Source: Bradyrhizobium sp. dw_411
Lineage (GTDB): Bacteria > Pseudomonadota > Alphaproteobacteria > Rhizobiales > Xanthobacteraceae
Assembly: GCF_018449695.1 (NCBI RefSeq)
Contig: NZ_JAAVUY010000015.1
Location: 146,835 to 210,834, forward strand
Reading direction: 5' to 3'
Length of the DNA stretch: 64,000 nucleotides
Part shown: positions 7,800 through 17,169 of the stretch, piece by piece
Layout of the letters: each line of letters starts with the position of its first letter
Numbering within the stretch: the stretch's first letter is position 1
Translations under genes and position numbers: made by a program
Notes under the pieces: model-generated
Seen by the model: only the letters and a program-made list of their open reading frames with translations
Database searches by the model: none
What the model was told of the DNA's origin: nothing

Positions 7800-9953
7800 T
7801 CAAGCCGCCACGACCCGCGGCGCTTGATCCGCAGCCTCGGAAGGCAATGAAGCCTTGTTCAACATCGTGACGTTGCTAAAACCCGCCGCCTTGAGCTGAT
7901 CGCTCATCAGGGCACGCGCGTCCGCGGCCATCGAAGCATCCGGCACCACCACGGCGCGGGCCTGCGCCGTCAATAATTCTGCCGGCAGATCGGAAGCACT
8001 GCCCGCATCCAGCACGACGTGATCGTAGACCCGCAACAAGGCATCGATCGCCAGCGTCAGCCGTGGCGATTGCAACAATCCACGGTCCGAGCCCGCACGG
8101 CCCGCGCTCACAAGGTGAACCCGCGACAGCCGGTCCTTGGTGATGATCTGCGCAAAAGAAGCCTCGCCCAGCATCAATTCGGCAAGCCCGGGCGCGTTCG
8201 GATCGGCCGATACCGCCGCGATCGTCGGCGACGACGCAGCCAGATCGACCACGACGACCTTTGCATGGCGCACCATCAGCCGCGCAAGGGTCAGTGCAGT
8301 CACTGTGATGCTTTCGCTCGAGGCGGTGCCGAGGACGGTGATCTTGCGGGCGGCCGCACCGGCGCCGCGCAAACCGTCGGCGAGGCGTTCGATCTCGGTT
8401 ACCCCGCTCACGACGTCCGGACGCGGCGCGCTGTAGCCTGCCGCCGGGAACGGCAGACGTGCCGTTGCGGGCGAAGACGTTGCCGCTCCGCGGGGCGCCG
8501 TCATGCGCAACAACTCGCCGGTGACGATCGCGCCCGCGCTGAGCATCAGGGTGGCCAGCGTTGCGATCAGCACGATCGGGAGTTTCTTCGGATAGGCCGC
8601 GGTATTGGAAACGCTGGCGCGGGAAATGATCCGGCCGTCCGCCGGCGCCGCCTCGATGTTCTCGCGGGTATTGGCTTCGCGATATTTCGCCAGATAGGAT
8701 TCCAGGAGATCGCGCTGCGCCTTGGCTTCGCGCTCGAGCGCTCGAAGCTGCACGTCCTGACCGTTGGTCGATGTCGCCTGCTTCTTCAACTGCTCAAGAC
8801 TGGCGCTCAGCCCCTCAACCCGGCCGCCGGCGATGCGTGCATCGCTATCCAGAGACCGCGAGATCTTGCCGGCTTCTTCCCGAAGCTGCCGGTCGAGGTC
8901 GCCGAGTTGCGCCTTCAGTTCTTTGATACGCGGATGACCGTCAAGCAGCGTCGAGGATTGCTCGGCCAATTGCCCGCGCAATGTGACGCGCTGCTCGGAC
9001 AGTCGGCGGATCAATTCGGAATTGAGCACTTCCGAGACTTCAATCGGCTTGCCGCTCTGGAGCATTTCGCGGATCAGCCGCGCTTTCGATTCGGCGTCGG
9101 ACTTCAGCGCCCGCGCGTTGTTCAATTGCGTGTTCAGCTCGCCCATCTGCTGATTGGAGAGCGTGGTGTTGTTGGTGCCGACGAAAAGGCTCGACTTCGA
9201 ACGAAAATCCTCGACGCGGGATTCCGCATCCGCAACCTTCTTGCGCAGATTTTCGATTTCGCCCGACAACCATTGACCGGCGGATTTGGCCTGATCCTGC
9301 CGCGCGCCCTGCTGCAGCACCAGATAGCCATCGGCGATCGAATTGGCGACGCGTGCCGCGAGTTCAGGATCGCGCGACTGGAATTCGATCACGATGACCC
9401 GCGATTTATCGACCGCATAGGCCGTGAAGCGGTCATAATAGGCATCGAGCACTCGCTCTTCCGGCGTCAGCGAAAACGGATCGCGACCGATCCCGAACAG
9501 CGCCAGCAGCGATTTCAAGGGCGAAAAGCCCTGCAGCACCGGATCGAATTCGGGCAGTTCGGCGAGCTTGTTCTTCTTGATGATTTCGCGCGCCAGATCG
9601 CGCGACAGCAAGAGCTGGACCTGACTGGTCACAGCCTCGGGATCGAGCGCAGTGCGCTCCTCGTTGCGTTCGCCATTCGGCCGCAAGAAAACGTTTTCGC
9701 GCCCGTCGATCAGGATACGCGCTTCGGATTTGTAACGCGGAGTCACCAGATTGACCGCGGCGATCGAGAGCACCGCGGCGATCAGCGTCGGAATGATGAT
9801 CCAGCGCCGCTTATTGACCAGCGCCAGACCCAGCGCATGCAAATCCAGATCGCCAGATCCGGACACCGCCACCGGCTTCTGGACAACAGATGCAGGCTTC
9901 GCGAGAGCCCTCTGGACCAACGCCTTGCCCGATCGCCAGAACGCTAAACGCAT
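7800..9953 (-). CDS. Wzz/ExoP-like polysaccharide chain-length protein with degenerate kinase domain
   Basis: 717 aa. An N-terminal Wzz domain holds the first membrane helix (WIIIPTLIAAVLSIAAVNLV, about residues 51-70), then a long coiled-coil periplasmic region with the GumC-type segment, and a second helix (LPIVLIATLATLMLSAGAIV). The cytoplasmic C-terminal domain has the layout of a bacterial tyrosine kinase, but the Walker A lysine is missing: VLGTASSESITVTALTLA replaces the usual GEGKS/T. The Walker A' and B positions read VVVVDLAASSP and HVVLDAGSASD. There is no C-terminal tyrosine cluster. ATP hydrolysis and autophosphorylation are therefore unlikely, while chain-length control can remain. 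It is divergent from the export lipoprotein at 10147. Confidence 0.85.
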   Translation of the reverse strand: MRLAFWRSGKALVQRALAKPASVVQKPVAVSGSGDLDLHALGLALVNKRRWIIIPTLIAAVLSIAAVNLVTPRYKSEARILIDGRENVFLRPNGERNEERTALDPEAVTSQVQLLLSRDLAREIIKKNKLAELPEFDPVLQGFSPLKSLLALFGIGRDPFSLTPEERVLDAYYDRFTAYAVDKSRVIVIEFQSRDPELAARVANSIADGYLVLQQGARQDQAKSAGQWLSGEIENLRKKVADAESRVEDFRSKSSLFVGTNNTTLSNQQMGELNTQLNNARALKSDAESKARLIREMLQSGKPIEVSEVLNSELIRRLSEQRVTLRGQLAEQSSTLLDGHPRIKELKAQLGDLDRQLREEAGKISRSLDSDARIAGGRVEGLSASLEQLKKQATSTNGQDVQLRALEREAKAQRDLLESYLAKYREANTRENIEAAPADGRIISRASVSNTAAYPKKLPIVLIATLATLMLSAGAIVTGELLRMTAPRGAATSSPATARLPFPAAGYSAPRPDVVSGVTEIERLADGLRGAGAAARKITVLGTASSESITVTALTLARLMVRHAKVVVVDLAASSPTIAAVSADPNAPGLAELMLGEASFAQIITKDRLSRVHLVSAGRAGSDRGLLQSPRLTLAIDALLRVYDHVVLDAGSASDLPAELLTAQARAVVVPDASMAADARALMSDQLKAAGFSNVTMLNKASLPSEAADQAPRVVAA

Positions 9954-10146
9954 CGCACCACTCCCGCGGACGCCACGACTCTACTCAGTTCCTGCGATTA
10001 CACTCCATTAAGGTTGCCGCTGGGTTAATTCAGCCGATTTGATGGCGCGGGCAACGGACCCGGCCGGACGCCGTCATGCTTTGTTAACCATGAAAGCCCT
10101 TAATCGGAATCAACAATTGGCTCAGTAATTTTACCTGGATTGTCCG

Positions 10147-10914
10147 ATGCGAGGCGCGCGCGCCGCAATAGTCTGTATGTTTACCGCGCTCGCTTTGTCG
10201 GGCTGCATGCACACGACCTCGCCGGTCGCAACCGCGCAGCCGCGAAGCGATCTCGATGCGATGGCTTACGGTCAGCCGGCTTATTATCCGGCTCCCGTTG
10301 CCAGCGCTGCGCCTCCAGCCAATTCCGGCGGCGCCATCGCAGCGCTGAACGCCAGTTTGTCCGCGCGCCGGCGCGCTTACGCGCAGCCTCAGCCTGTGCA
10401 ATATGCTCCGCCTCAGGCGGCCTATGCCGCAGCCCCGATGCCGGTAGCTTATGATTCCGCCTACCGGCTCGATGCCGGCGATAGATTGCGGGTCGTGGTC
10501 TATGGCCAGGAAGGCCTCACCAACACCTATGCGATCGATGCCGGCGGCTCCATCACGATGCCATTGATCGGCTCGGTGCCGGCACGCGGACGAACGCCGG
10601 CAGGATTGGCCGCTGAAATCACCGGCCGGCTGCGCAACGGTTACATCCGCGAACCATCCGTGGCGGTCGAGATCGAATCCTATCGGCCGTTCTTCATCCT
10701 CGGTGAAGTCGCAGCACCCGGCCAATATCCCTACGTCCCGAATATGAGCGTCGAAAGTGCAGTGGCGATTGCCGGCGGCTTCTCGCCCCGCGCCAAGCGA
10801 GACCAGGTGACGCTGACCCACACGGACAGTTCCGGCTCGACGCGCTATGTGGTGCCGCTCGGCACGGCGATCAGCCCCGGCGATACCGTGCTGGTTGGCG
10901 AACGCTGGTTCTGA
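10147..10914 (+). CDS. Polysaccharide export outer-membrane lipoprotein (Wza/ExoF family)
   Basis: 255 aa. A lipoprotein signal peptide ends at LALSGC-M, so Cys is the lipidated residue. A low-complexity Pro/Tyr/Ala linker follows to about residue 105. The Poly_export domain then begins with YRLDAGDRLRVVVYGQEGLT, and a SLBB-like part follows (FFILGEVAAPGQYPYVPNMS). It is expected to form or gate the outer-membrane channel that secretes the exopolysaccharide, working with the chain-length protein encoded divergently. The GT4 glycosyltransferase gene starts 3 nt after its stop, so the genes are probably co-transcribed. Confidence 0.9.
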   Translation: MRGARAAIVCMFTALALSGCMHTTSPVATAQPRSDLDAMAYGQPAYYPAPVASAAPPANSGGAIAALNASLSARRRAYAQPQPVQYAPPQAAYAAAPMPVAYDSAYRLDAGDRLRVVVYGQEGLTNTYAIDAGGSITMPLIGSVPARGRTPAGLAAEITGRLRNGYIREPSVAVEIESYRPFFILGEVAAPGQYPYVPNMSVESAVAIAGGFSPRAKRDQVTLTHTDSSGSTRYVVPLGTAISPGDTVLVGERWF

Positions 10915-10916
10915 GC

Positions 10917-12053
10917 ATGTCCGAAACGCCAGATCAGCCGCTTCGTATCCTGCACGCGGTGCGTGCGCCGGTCGGTGGAATCTTCCGTCACATCCTGGAT
11001 GTCGCCAATGGCCAGGCCGACCGCGGCCACCATGTCGGCATTATCGCCGACAGCCTGACCGGCGGTGAACGCGCCGCAGCAGCGCTGGCGGAGATCGCGC
11101 CGCGTCTGAAATTGGGCGTCCGGCGTATCGCCATTCACCGCGAGCCCCATCCTGCGGATGTTCTGGTATGGGCACATTTCAGATATCTGGTCTGGCGGCT
11201 GAAGCCGGACGTCCTGCACGGACATGGCGCCAAGGCCGGCACTTTCGTGCGCCTGCGGGCCCGTTCAAAACACTCTATCCGCATCTACACGCCGCACGGC
11301 GGCTCGCTGCATTATCCGAGCGAGACGTGGAAGGGCTCGGTTTACGGCCGCATCGAGCGGACGCTGATGAACAACACCGATCTATTCCTGTTTGAAAGTG
11401 CGTTCGCACGCGACACCTATCAGCGCACCGTCGGCACGCCGACCGCAGGTCTGGTGCGTTGCGTGTTCAATGGCGTGACCGCGGACGAATTCGATCCGGT
11501 CGTGACATCGGATGACGCCACCGATATCGTCTATGTCGGTGAATTCAGGCACATCAAGGGAGCCGATATCCTGATCGATGCCGTTGCGCGGCTGCGCGCC
11601 GACGGCAAGCCGGTCACGCTGACGCTGGGAGGCGACGGCGAGGAAATCGAGGCTCTCAAGGCTCAGATCCAGCGACTTGGTCTTGCCGGGGCGGTGCGCT
11701 TCATCGGTCACGTCAAGGCGCGGTATGGTTTCTCCAAGGGGAACCTGCTGGTGGTTCCCTCGCGCGGCGATTCGATGCCCTATGTCGTAATCGAGGCCGC
11801 CGCAGCAGGCATTCCCATGATCGCCGCCAATGTCGGCGGCATTCCCGAGATTTTCGGACCGCATACCGACGCGCTGTTTACCCCCAGCAGCGTCGACGCG
11901 ATGGCGGACGCCATCAAGATTGCACTCGATGACCCCGCGGCCGCACTGGAGCGCGCCAAAGCGCTGCGCGAAAGAATCTTCATGCATTTTTCGCAGAAAG
12001 CGATGGTCGAAGGCGTGCTGGCGGGCTACCGCGACGCATTCGCGGATCGTTAA
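10917..12053 (+). CDS. Glycosyltransferase family 4 (GT-B)
   Basis: 378 aa. The N-terminal acceptor domain starts with LRILHAVRAPVGGIFRHILD and carries PDVLHGHGAKAG. The C-terminal donor domain contains VYVGEFRHIKGADILIDAV and VVPSRGDSMPYVVIEAAAAG, the usual place of the Ex7E-type nucleotide-sugar contacts, then NVGGIPEIF. It would add one sugar to the lipid-linked repeat unit at the cytoplasmic face. The start is 3 nt after the export lipoprotein stop (TGAGCATG), so translation is likely coupled. Donor and linkage cannot be told from sequence. Confidence 0.9.
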   Translation: MSETPDQPLRILHAVRAPVGGIFRHILDVANGQADRGHHVGIIADSLTGGERAAAALAEIAPRLKLGVRRIAIHREPHPADVLVWAHFRYLVWRLKPDVLHGHGAKAGTFVRLRARSKHSIRIYTPHGGSLHYPSETWKGSVYGRIERTLMNNTDLFLFESAFARDTYQRTVGTPTAGLVRCVFNGVTADEFDPVVTSDDATDIVYVGEFRHIKGADILIDAVARLRADGKPVTLTLGGDGEEIEALKAQIQRLGLAGAVRFIGHVKARYGFSKGNLLVVPSRGDSMPYVVIEAAAAGIPMIAANVGGIPEIFGPHTDALFTPSSVDAMADAIKIALDDPAAALERAKALRERIFMHFSQKAMVEGVLAGYRDAFADR

Positions 12054-12172
12054 CCTTTCTTTACCAGCGATAACTGTTTCTTCCGATTTGTCCCTTATTC
12101 CGTGCGGTGGGGAATTCCGCCTCGGCGCGCGCGTGCCTAGATGCCTGTGCAAGAACGCGTGCAAGAACGGAT

Positions 12173-13732
12173 GTGGATAAAGTGGAACCGATCAACGCTC
12201 GCTCTATGCTAGATGCCGCCGCAACGGCCGCGGCAGCCTCCCCGGAGGGCGCTCCTCCGATCGAACGCCGCCGCCGGTTGTCGCAGGCCGCCCTCGCCGT
12301 CACCAACCAGAAAGTTCGCCGGGCCTATTCGCCGGTCGTGATCGCGGGCGTGGTTCGCCTCGCCGATTTCATGCTGTTGAGTTTCGTCGGCATCGCGCTC
12401 TATATCGGCTACATGGTCCCGCTCACCGGCTTCCACTGGGAATACGTCGCGGCGATCTGCGGAATGACCGTCGCCGCGGTGGTCTGCTTCCAGGCCGCCG
12501 ACATCTATCAGGTGCAGGTGTTTCGCGGTCAGTTGCGGCAGATGACCCGGATGATTTCGTCCTGGGCGTTCGTGTTCCTGCTGTTCATCGGCGCGTCGTT
12601 CTTCGCCAAGCTCGGCAGTGAGATCTCGCGGCTCTGGCTTTCGGCATTCTTCTTTATCGGCCTGGGCGTGCTTGTCGCCGAACGGCTGTTCCTGCGCGCG
12701 ATGGTGCGTAGCTGGGCCCGGCAGGGCCGGCTTGACCGCCGCACCATCGTGGTCGGCTCGGACAAGAACGGCGAACAATTGATCGAGGCGCTCAACGCCC
12801 AGGATGATTCCGATCTCGATATCCTTGGCGTGTTCGATGACCGCAATGACAGTCGCGCGCTCGATACCTGCGCGGGCAGCGCGAAACTCGGCAAGGTCGA
12901 CGACATCGTCGAATTTGCCCGGCGCACCCGGATCGATCTCGTGCTGTTTGCGCTACCGATTTCGGCCGAAACTCGCATTCTCGAAATGCTGAAGAAATTA
13001 TGGGTGTTGCCGGTCGACATCCGGTTGTCTGCCCACACCAACAAGCTGCGCTTCCGTCCCCGCTCCTATTCCTATCTGGGCAAGGTGCCGACGCTCGATG
13101 TGTTCGAAGCACCGATCACTGATTGGGATCTGGTGATGAAGTGGCTGTTCGACCATGTCGTCGGCGCCGTCATCCTGTTGCTGGCGCTACCGGTGATGGC
13201 GCTGGTCGCGCTTGCGATCAAGCTCGACAGTCCGGGCCCGGTGCTGTTCCGCCAGAAGCGGTTCGGGTTCAACAACGAACGCATCGACGTCTTCAAGTTT
13301 CGCTCGCTGTACCACCATCACGCCGATCCGACTGCCTCCAAGGTCGTGACCAAGAATGACAGCCGGGTCACCCGCGTCGGGCGCTTCATCCGCAAGAGCA
13401 GCCTTGATGAGCTGCCGCAGCTCTTCAATGTCGTGTTCAAGAGCAACCTTTCGCTGGTCGGCCCTCGCCCGCACGCGGTGCAGGGCAAATTGCAGAGCCA
13501 GTTGTTCGACGAAGCGGTCGACGGATATTTCGCGCGCCACCGCGTCAAGCCGGGCATTACCGGCTGGGCGCAGATCAATGGCTGGCGCGGCGAAGTCGAC
13601 AGCGAAGAGAAGATCCAGAAGCGCGTCGAGTTCGACCTTTATTACATCGAGAACTGGTCGGTGCTGTTCGATCTCTACATCCTTCTCAAGACCCCGCTGG
13701 CGCTGATTTCGAAGAACGAGAACGCCTATTAA
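12173..13732 (+). CDS. Undecaprenyl-phosphate sugar-1-phosphate transferase (WcaJ/PssY-like)
   Basis: About 519 aa from a GTG at 12173 (MDKVEPINARSM); the frame extends to 12107, and an in-frame ATG near 12206 is another option. Four N-terminal helices and a CoA-binding-like domain (TIVVGSDKNGEQLIEALN) precede the catalytic bacterial sugar transferase domain: KRFGFNNERIDVFKFRSLY, VTRVGRFIRKSSLDELPQL with the catalytic Asp-Glu pair, and NLSLVGPRPHA. It loads the first sugar phosphate, usually glucose-1-phosphate, on undecaprenyl phosphate and so starts repeat-unit assembly. It follows the GT4 gene by about 120 bp and precedes the ligase/polymerase. Confidence 0.9.
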   Translation: MDKVEPINARSMLDAAATAAAASPEGAPPIERRRRLSQAALAVTNQKVRRAYSPVVIAGVVRLADFMLLSFVGIALYIGYMVPLTGFHWEYVAAICGMTVAAVVCFQAADIYQVQVFRGQLRQMTRMISSWAFVFLLFIGASFFAKLGSEISRLWLSAFFFIGLGVLVAERLFLRAMVRSWARQGRLDRRTIVVGSDKNGEQLIEALNAQDDSDLDILGVFDDRNDSRALDTCAGSAKLGKVDDIVEFARRTRIDLVLFALPISAETRILEMLKKLWVLPVDIRLSAHTNKLRFRPRSYSYLGKVPTLDVFEAPITDWDLVMKWLFDHVVGAVILLLALPVMALVALAIKLDSPGPVLFRQKRFGFNNERIDVFKFRSLYHHHADPTASKVVTKNDSRVTRVGRFIRKSSLDELPQLFNVVFKSNLSLVGPRPHAVQGKLQSQLFDEAVDGYFARHRVKPGITGWAQINGWRGEVDSEEKIQKRVEFDLYYIENWSVLFDLYILLKTPLALISKNENAY

Positions 13733-13777
13733 GCGCCGGGGCCCAATCCCCGGTTTGTGCAAATCTGCGAGCGCCTG

Positions 13778-15064
13778 ATGTCGTATACGGCGACAGCCGA
13801 GGGATTTCCTCCATCCATGACGTCAGCGCCGCGCGTGATCGCGCTGCAGCGGGCGCTGGTGTGGCTGGTCGGCGCATCCGGCGCGATCGTCTTCATCGAA
13901 CCCAGCCCTTACGAGCTGACGACGCTCACGGCCACCGTACTTTTCTTCGCGACGGGATTGCGGATGCGGCTGGTCTTCATCCCGCTGCTGCTGCTGCTTG
14001 TCTCGCTCAACATCGGCTACAGCATCGGCGCCATCCCGTTTCTGGACAAATCCGACGTCAGCAACTGGATCGCAACATCATGGTATATGGCTTTTACCGT
14101 GATGTTCTTTGCGATGGTGCTGTCCGAAGACACGACGGCCCGGCTCGACATGCTGCGCCGCGGCCTGATCGTAGGCGGCGTGATCGCTTCAGTAGCGGGC
14201 ATTGCCGGTTATCTCAATCTCGTCCCCGGTGGCTACGACCTGCTGACGCTGTATGGACGCGCGCGCGGCACCTTCAAGGACCCTAACGTGCTCGGCGCGT
14301 TCCTGATATTGCCCGCGCTGTTCGCACTACAAAGCGTCGTGACTGATAAATTACGGAAATCGTTCCGCAGCACCATCGCGCTGGCGATCATGGCGCTGGC
14401 GATCCTGCTGGCGTTCTCGCGCGCGGCCTGGGGCGGACTCGCGATCACCTCGGCCTTCATGCTGGCGTTGATGGTGCTGACCAGCCAGTCCCGCGCGCAA
14501 CGCTCCCGCATCATCGTGATGTCGGTCGTCGCGGTCATTCTCGTGATGCTGCTGATCGCGGTGCTGCTGTCGTTCGATTCGATCCGGGACATGTTCCAGC
14601 AGCGCGCCAGCTTCGATCAAAGCTATGACGAAGGCCGCTTCGGGCGGTTCGGACGGCACATCCTCGGCGCGGACATGGCGCTCGATTTGCCTTTCGGCAT
14701 CGGTCCGCTGCAGTTCCACAACTACTTCCCCGAAGACACCCACAATTCCTATTTGAACGCCTTTATGTCCGGCGGCTGGATATCAGGTCTCTGCTATCCG
14801 ACGCTGGTGTTCATCACGGTGATCTTCGGATTCCGGCACGTGTTCACGCCGGTGCCGTGGCAACGCGCCTATCTCGCGATCTTCGCGGCCTTTCTGGGGA
14901 CCGTCGGCGAGAGCTTCATCATCGATACCGACCATTGGCGGCACTTCTGGATGATGTTGGGCGCGATGTGGGGCATGTTTGCCGCCGCACAGCCCTACAA
15001 GCAGTCCTACAGAACAAGCGCCGAACCGGCGATGATGGCGGAAGGCGACCCACGCGCCGCGTGA
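13778..15064 (+). CDS. O-antigen ligase/Wzy-type polysaccharide polymerase (ExoQ-like)
   Basis: 428 aa, about ten membrane helices. The Wzy_C-type motif region follows a large loop: ARGTFKDPNVLGAFLILPAL near residue 160, and GPLQFHNYFPEDTHNSYLNA near 315, whose EDTHNSYL is the hallmark of the ligase/polymerase superfamily. It most likely polymerises the exopolysaccharide repeat units on the periplasmic side. A GTG at 13757 would add seven residues; the ATG at 13778 is preferred. It is the last gene of the locus on this strand and converges with the reductase gene at 15083. Confidence 0.88.
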   Translation: MSYTATAEGFPPSMTSAPRVIALQRALVWLVGASGAIVFIEPSPYELTTLTATVLFFATGLRMRLVFIPLLLLLVSLNIGYSIGAIPFLDKSDVSNWIATSWYMAFTVMFFAMVLSEDTTARLDMLRRGLIVGGVIASVAGIAGYLNLVPGGYDLLTLYGRARGTFKDPNVLGAFLILPALFALQSVVTDKLRKSFRSTIALAIMALAILLAFSRAAWGGLAITSAFMLALMVLTSQSRAQRSRIIVMSVVAVILVMLLIAVLLSFDSIRDMFQQRASFDQSYDEGRFGRFGRHILGADMALDLPFGIGPLQFHNYFPEDTHNSYLNAFMSGGWISGLCYPTLVFITVIFGFRHVFTPVPWQRAYLAIFAAFLGTVGESFIIDTDHWRHFWMMLGAMWGMFAAAQPYKQSYRTSAEPAMMAEGDPRAA

Positions 15065-15082
15065 GCCGCCGTGATTACGTCG

Positions 15083-16264
15083 CTACGTTTCCACCTCGAA
15101 GGTCAGCCCGGCATGATCGACCAGCCGCTTGATCAGGGCGTTGCCCATCGCCGCGCCGGGAGTCCAGAAGCCGCCCGAGACTTCCGGCGTGTCGCGCAGC
15201 AGGCAGATCGCGCATTCCGAGATCATTTTCGACGTCGATCCGTAGCCGGGATCTCGATCGCCCTTCACGGAGGCGCGGACCTGCCGGCCATCGGGCGCGA
15301 TCGCCACATACAGCAGATCGAAGCCGCCGTTCTCGCGTTCTTCCTTCGATGGTCCCTCACCCGGCTTTGGCGCGTTCGGGCCTGTCTTCTCGGAATTTGC
15401 AGCCATCACCTTCTTGGCGTTGGCCTCCCCCTTCTCGCCGGGACCGGTCAACACCATCTCGTCGTAAATGAACTCGCGCCCATAGGGGAAGCCCATCAGC
15501 ATATTGGCGCGATGGACGTTGCGGGTATTGATCAACGCCATCATGAAGGGCGCCGCCCAGGATTGCATGTCTTCCTCATAGACCGCCCGGTTGCCTTTCG
15601 GCTGCTTCGGGCCAGTAAAGCCCGGCGTCAGCGCGAATGGATCGTTCAGGATGGTCACAAGACTCAGGTCTTTGGCGACGGCCTCGAACGTCGCGCGCCC
15701 GCTTGCCGCCGTGCCGCCGGACAGCGTGCCGCGCATGTCGCGCACACGGCCCTTGACGCGCAACGCAGGTCCGCCGAGCACGCGCTTGGCTTCTTCCTGG
15801 ACGAAGAAGGTACCGAGTTCGAACGGCACCGAGTCGAAGCCGCAGGAAAATACGATGCGCGCCCCGCTCGATTGCGCCGCAGCCTGATGCGCGTCGATCA
15901 TCTGGCGCATCCATACCGGTTCGCCGCAGAGATCGAGATAATCCGTGCCCGAGGCAGCGCAGGCCGCGACCAGTTCCGAACCATAGAGCTGATACGGGCC
16001 GACCGTCGTCAGCACGGAGCGGGTCTGCTCGATCATGGCTTTCAGCGACTCTGGCTTACTGGCATCGGCGATGATCAAGGGCGTATCGGCTGGCGCGCCG
16101 ATTGCGTCGCGCACCGAGGCCAGTTTGTCCAGGCTGCGTCCAGCCATCGCCCATTTCGGCGCGCCCTCGCCCGAATAATGCGCCGCGAGATATTCGGCGA
16201 CGAGCTGGCCGGTGAAACCGGTGGCGCCATAAACAACGATGTCGAATTTCGACGAAGGCTTCAT
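15083..16264 (-). CDS. Saccharopine dehydrogenase-like NAD(P)-binding reductase (trans-acting enoyl reductase type)
   Basis: 393 aa. The Rossmann start FDIVVYGATGFTGQLVAEYL is followed by WAMAGRSLDKL, VLTTVGPYQLYGSELVAACA and the motif GTDYLDLCGEPVWMR, which together define the saccharopine dehydrogenase-like family that includes mycobacterial trans-acting enoyl reductases. The substrate is unknown. The open frame begins at a TTG (16270), but the ATG at 16264 has an AGGA 7 nt upstream and is chosen. It is followed by a DUF169 gene on the same strand whose stop lies 58 bp upstream, so the two may be co-transcribed. Confidence 0.85.
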   Translation of the reverse strand: MKPSSKFDIVVYGATGFTGQLVAEYLAAHYSGEGAPKWAMAGRSLDKLASVRDAIGAPADTPLIIADASKPESLKAMIEQTRSVLTTVGPYQLYGSELVAACAASGTDYLDLCGEPVWMRQMIDAHQAAAQSSGARIVFSCGFDSVPFELGTFFVQEEAKRVLGGPALRVKGRVRDMRGTLSGGTAASGRATFEAVAKDLSLVTILNDPFALTPGFTGPKQPKGNRAVYEEDMQSWAAPFMMALINTRNVHRANMLMGFPYGREFIYDEMVLTGPGEKGEANAKKVMAANSEKTGPNAPKPGEGPSKEERENGGFDLLYVAIAPDGRQVRASVKGDRDPGYGSTSKMISECAICLLRDTPEVSGGFWTPGAAMGNALIKRLVDHAGLTFEVET

Positions 16265-16322
16265 CTTCAATTCCTGCAGGTTTTACGAGTAGGTTGGAAA
16301 GCGCGGCGGGCTTCTTATCGGC

Positions 16323-17108
16323 TTATTTTTGGGCGTAGGAAACACCCATGCCGGCGCGGACATCGCTCTGGATTCCATAAGGCGCGATCGGATAACGCAG
16401 GCCGTTCCTGGCCAGCGCCTTCATCCCCGTGATCGCCTTGGCGAGATGCGCCGGCGACAGCGCCATCAGCATCTCCTCATCCGGCACGCCGCCATAACGC
16501 CGCTCCGCATAGCACGGCAGCGACAGACTTGGTTCTCCGGTTTTCAGCGCCCGCCCCCATGAATCGGCGCAGGCGGTCTCGCCGACCACGCCCCATTCGA
16601 ATTTCTTGTAGCCGGTATATTGAAGCCCGTTGATCAAAATGATCATCTGGCCCGGCGTCGCGTAGACCAGACAAATATCCGGTGGGTTGAGCCGGCCGGA
16701 GGCCAGCGGACTAACTACCAACGCCTGGTATTGGCCGTGCGGCACCACATCCAGCGCTTCCTGCCGCTTGCGCGCATCCTCGGCGTTCTCATGCCAGACG
16801 CCGACATAGGCTTGGCCGGCGAGCCACTTCTCATCCTGCGGCGCAAGCCCGATCACGGCGCGGCACTGCGCGCCGACGAGATCGTCCGCCGTGATGCCGA
16901 CCGTCCATCCCAGCCGCGAGGCCATGCTGACGATCTGGTCGGTGGTGTGAACCGCGCTCGGCCGCCTGATTTTCGGTATCGCCGCCATCTCGTCGACGCT
17001 TGCGAACATCTTCATGCCGATCACGGTGGTTTTCAGCCGCAGCAGGCTATTCAGATCGGCCACCAGAGCGGGCAGATCGAACGGTTCCGGCGGTGTTTGC
17101 TGCTGCAT
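16323..17108 (-). CDS. DUF169 family protein
   Basis: 261 aa from the ATG at 17108 (MQQQTPPEPF); the frame extends to 17255 but would overlap the upstream ydcF gene. DUF169 hallmarks are LLRLKTTVIGMKMF near residue 25, VGITADDLVGAQCRAVIGL, the TPGQMIILINGLQY segment and SLPCYAERRYGGVPDEEMLMALP-like C-terminal part. The family is widespread in bacteria and archaea and its function is not established. Several Cys residues (GAQC, ICLVY, ETACAD, LPCY) could bind metal, but that is speculation. It sits between ydcF and the reductase gene on the same strand. Confidence 0.8.
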   Translation of the reverse strand: MQQQTPPEPFDLPALVADLNSLLRLKTTVIGMKMFASVDEMAAIPKIRRPSAVHTTDQIVSMASRLGWTVGITADDLVGAQCRAVIGLAPQDEKWLAGQAYVGVWHENAEDARKRQEALDVVPHGQYQALVVSPLASGRLNPPDICLVYATPGQMIILINGLQYTGYKKFEWGVVGETACADSWGRALKTGEPSLSLPCYAERRYGGVPDEEMLMALSPAHLAKAITGMKALARNGLRYPIAPYGIQSDVRAGMGVSYAQK

Positions 17109-17169
17109 GGCGTGGACTCCCTCTGGCGCCAATCCTAGCCCGATTGCGCCGATGTTGCGACCCGCGCCG

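Noticed and set aside
8019..9947. 642-codon plus-strand frame opposite the Wzz-like gene
   Set aside because: Arg/Gln-rich shadow sequence without domains. The minus-strand frame has clear membrane helices and family motifs.
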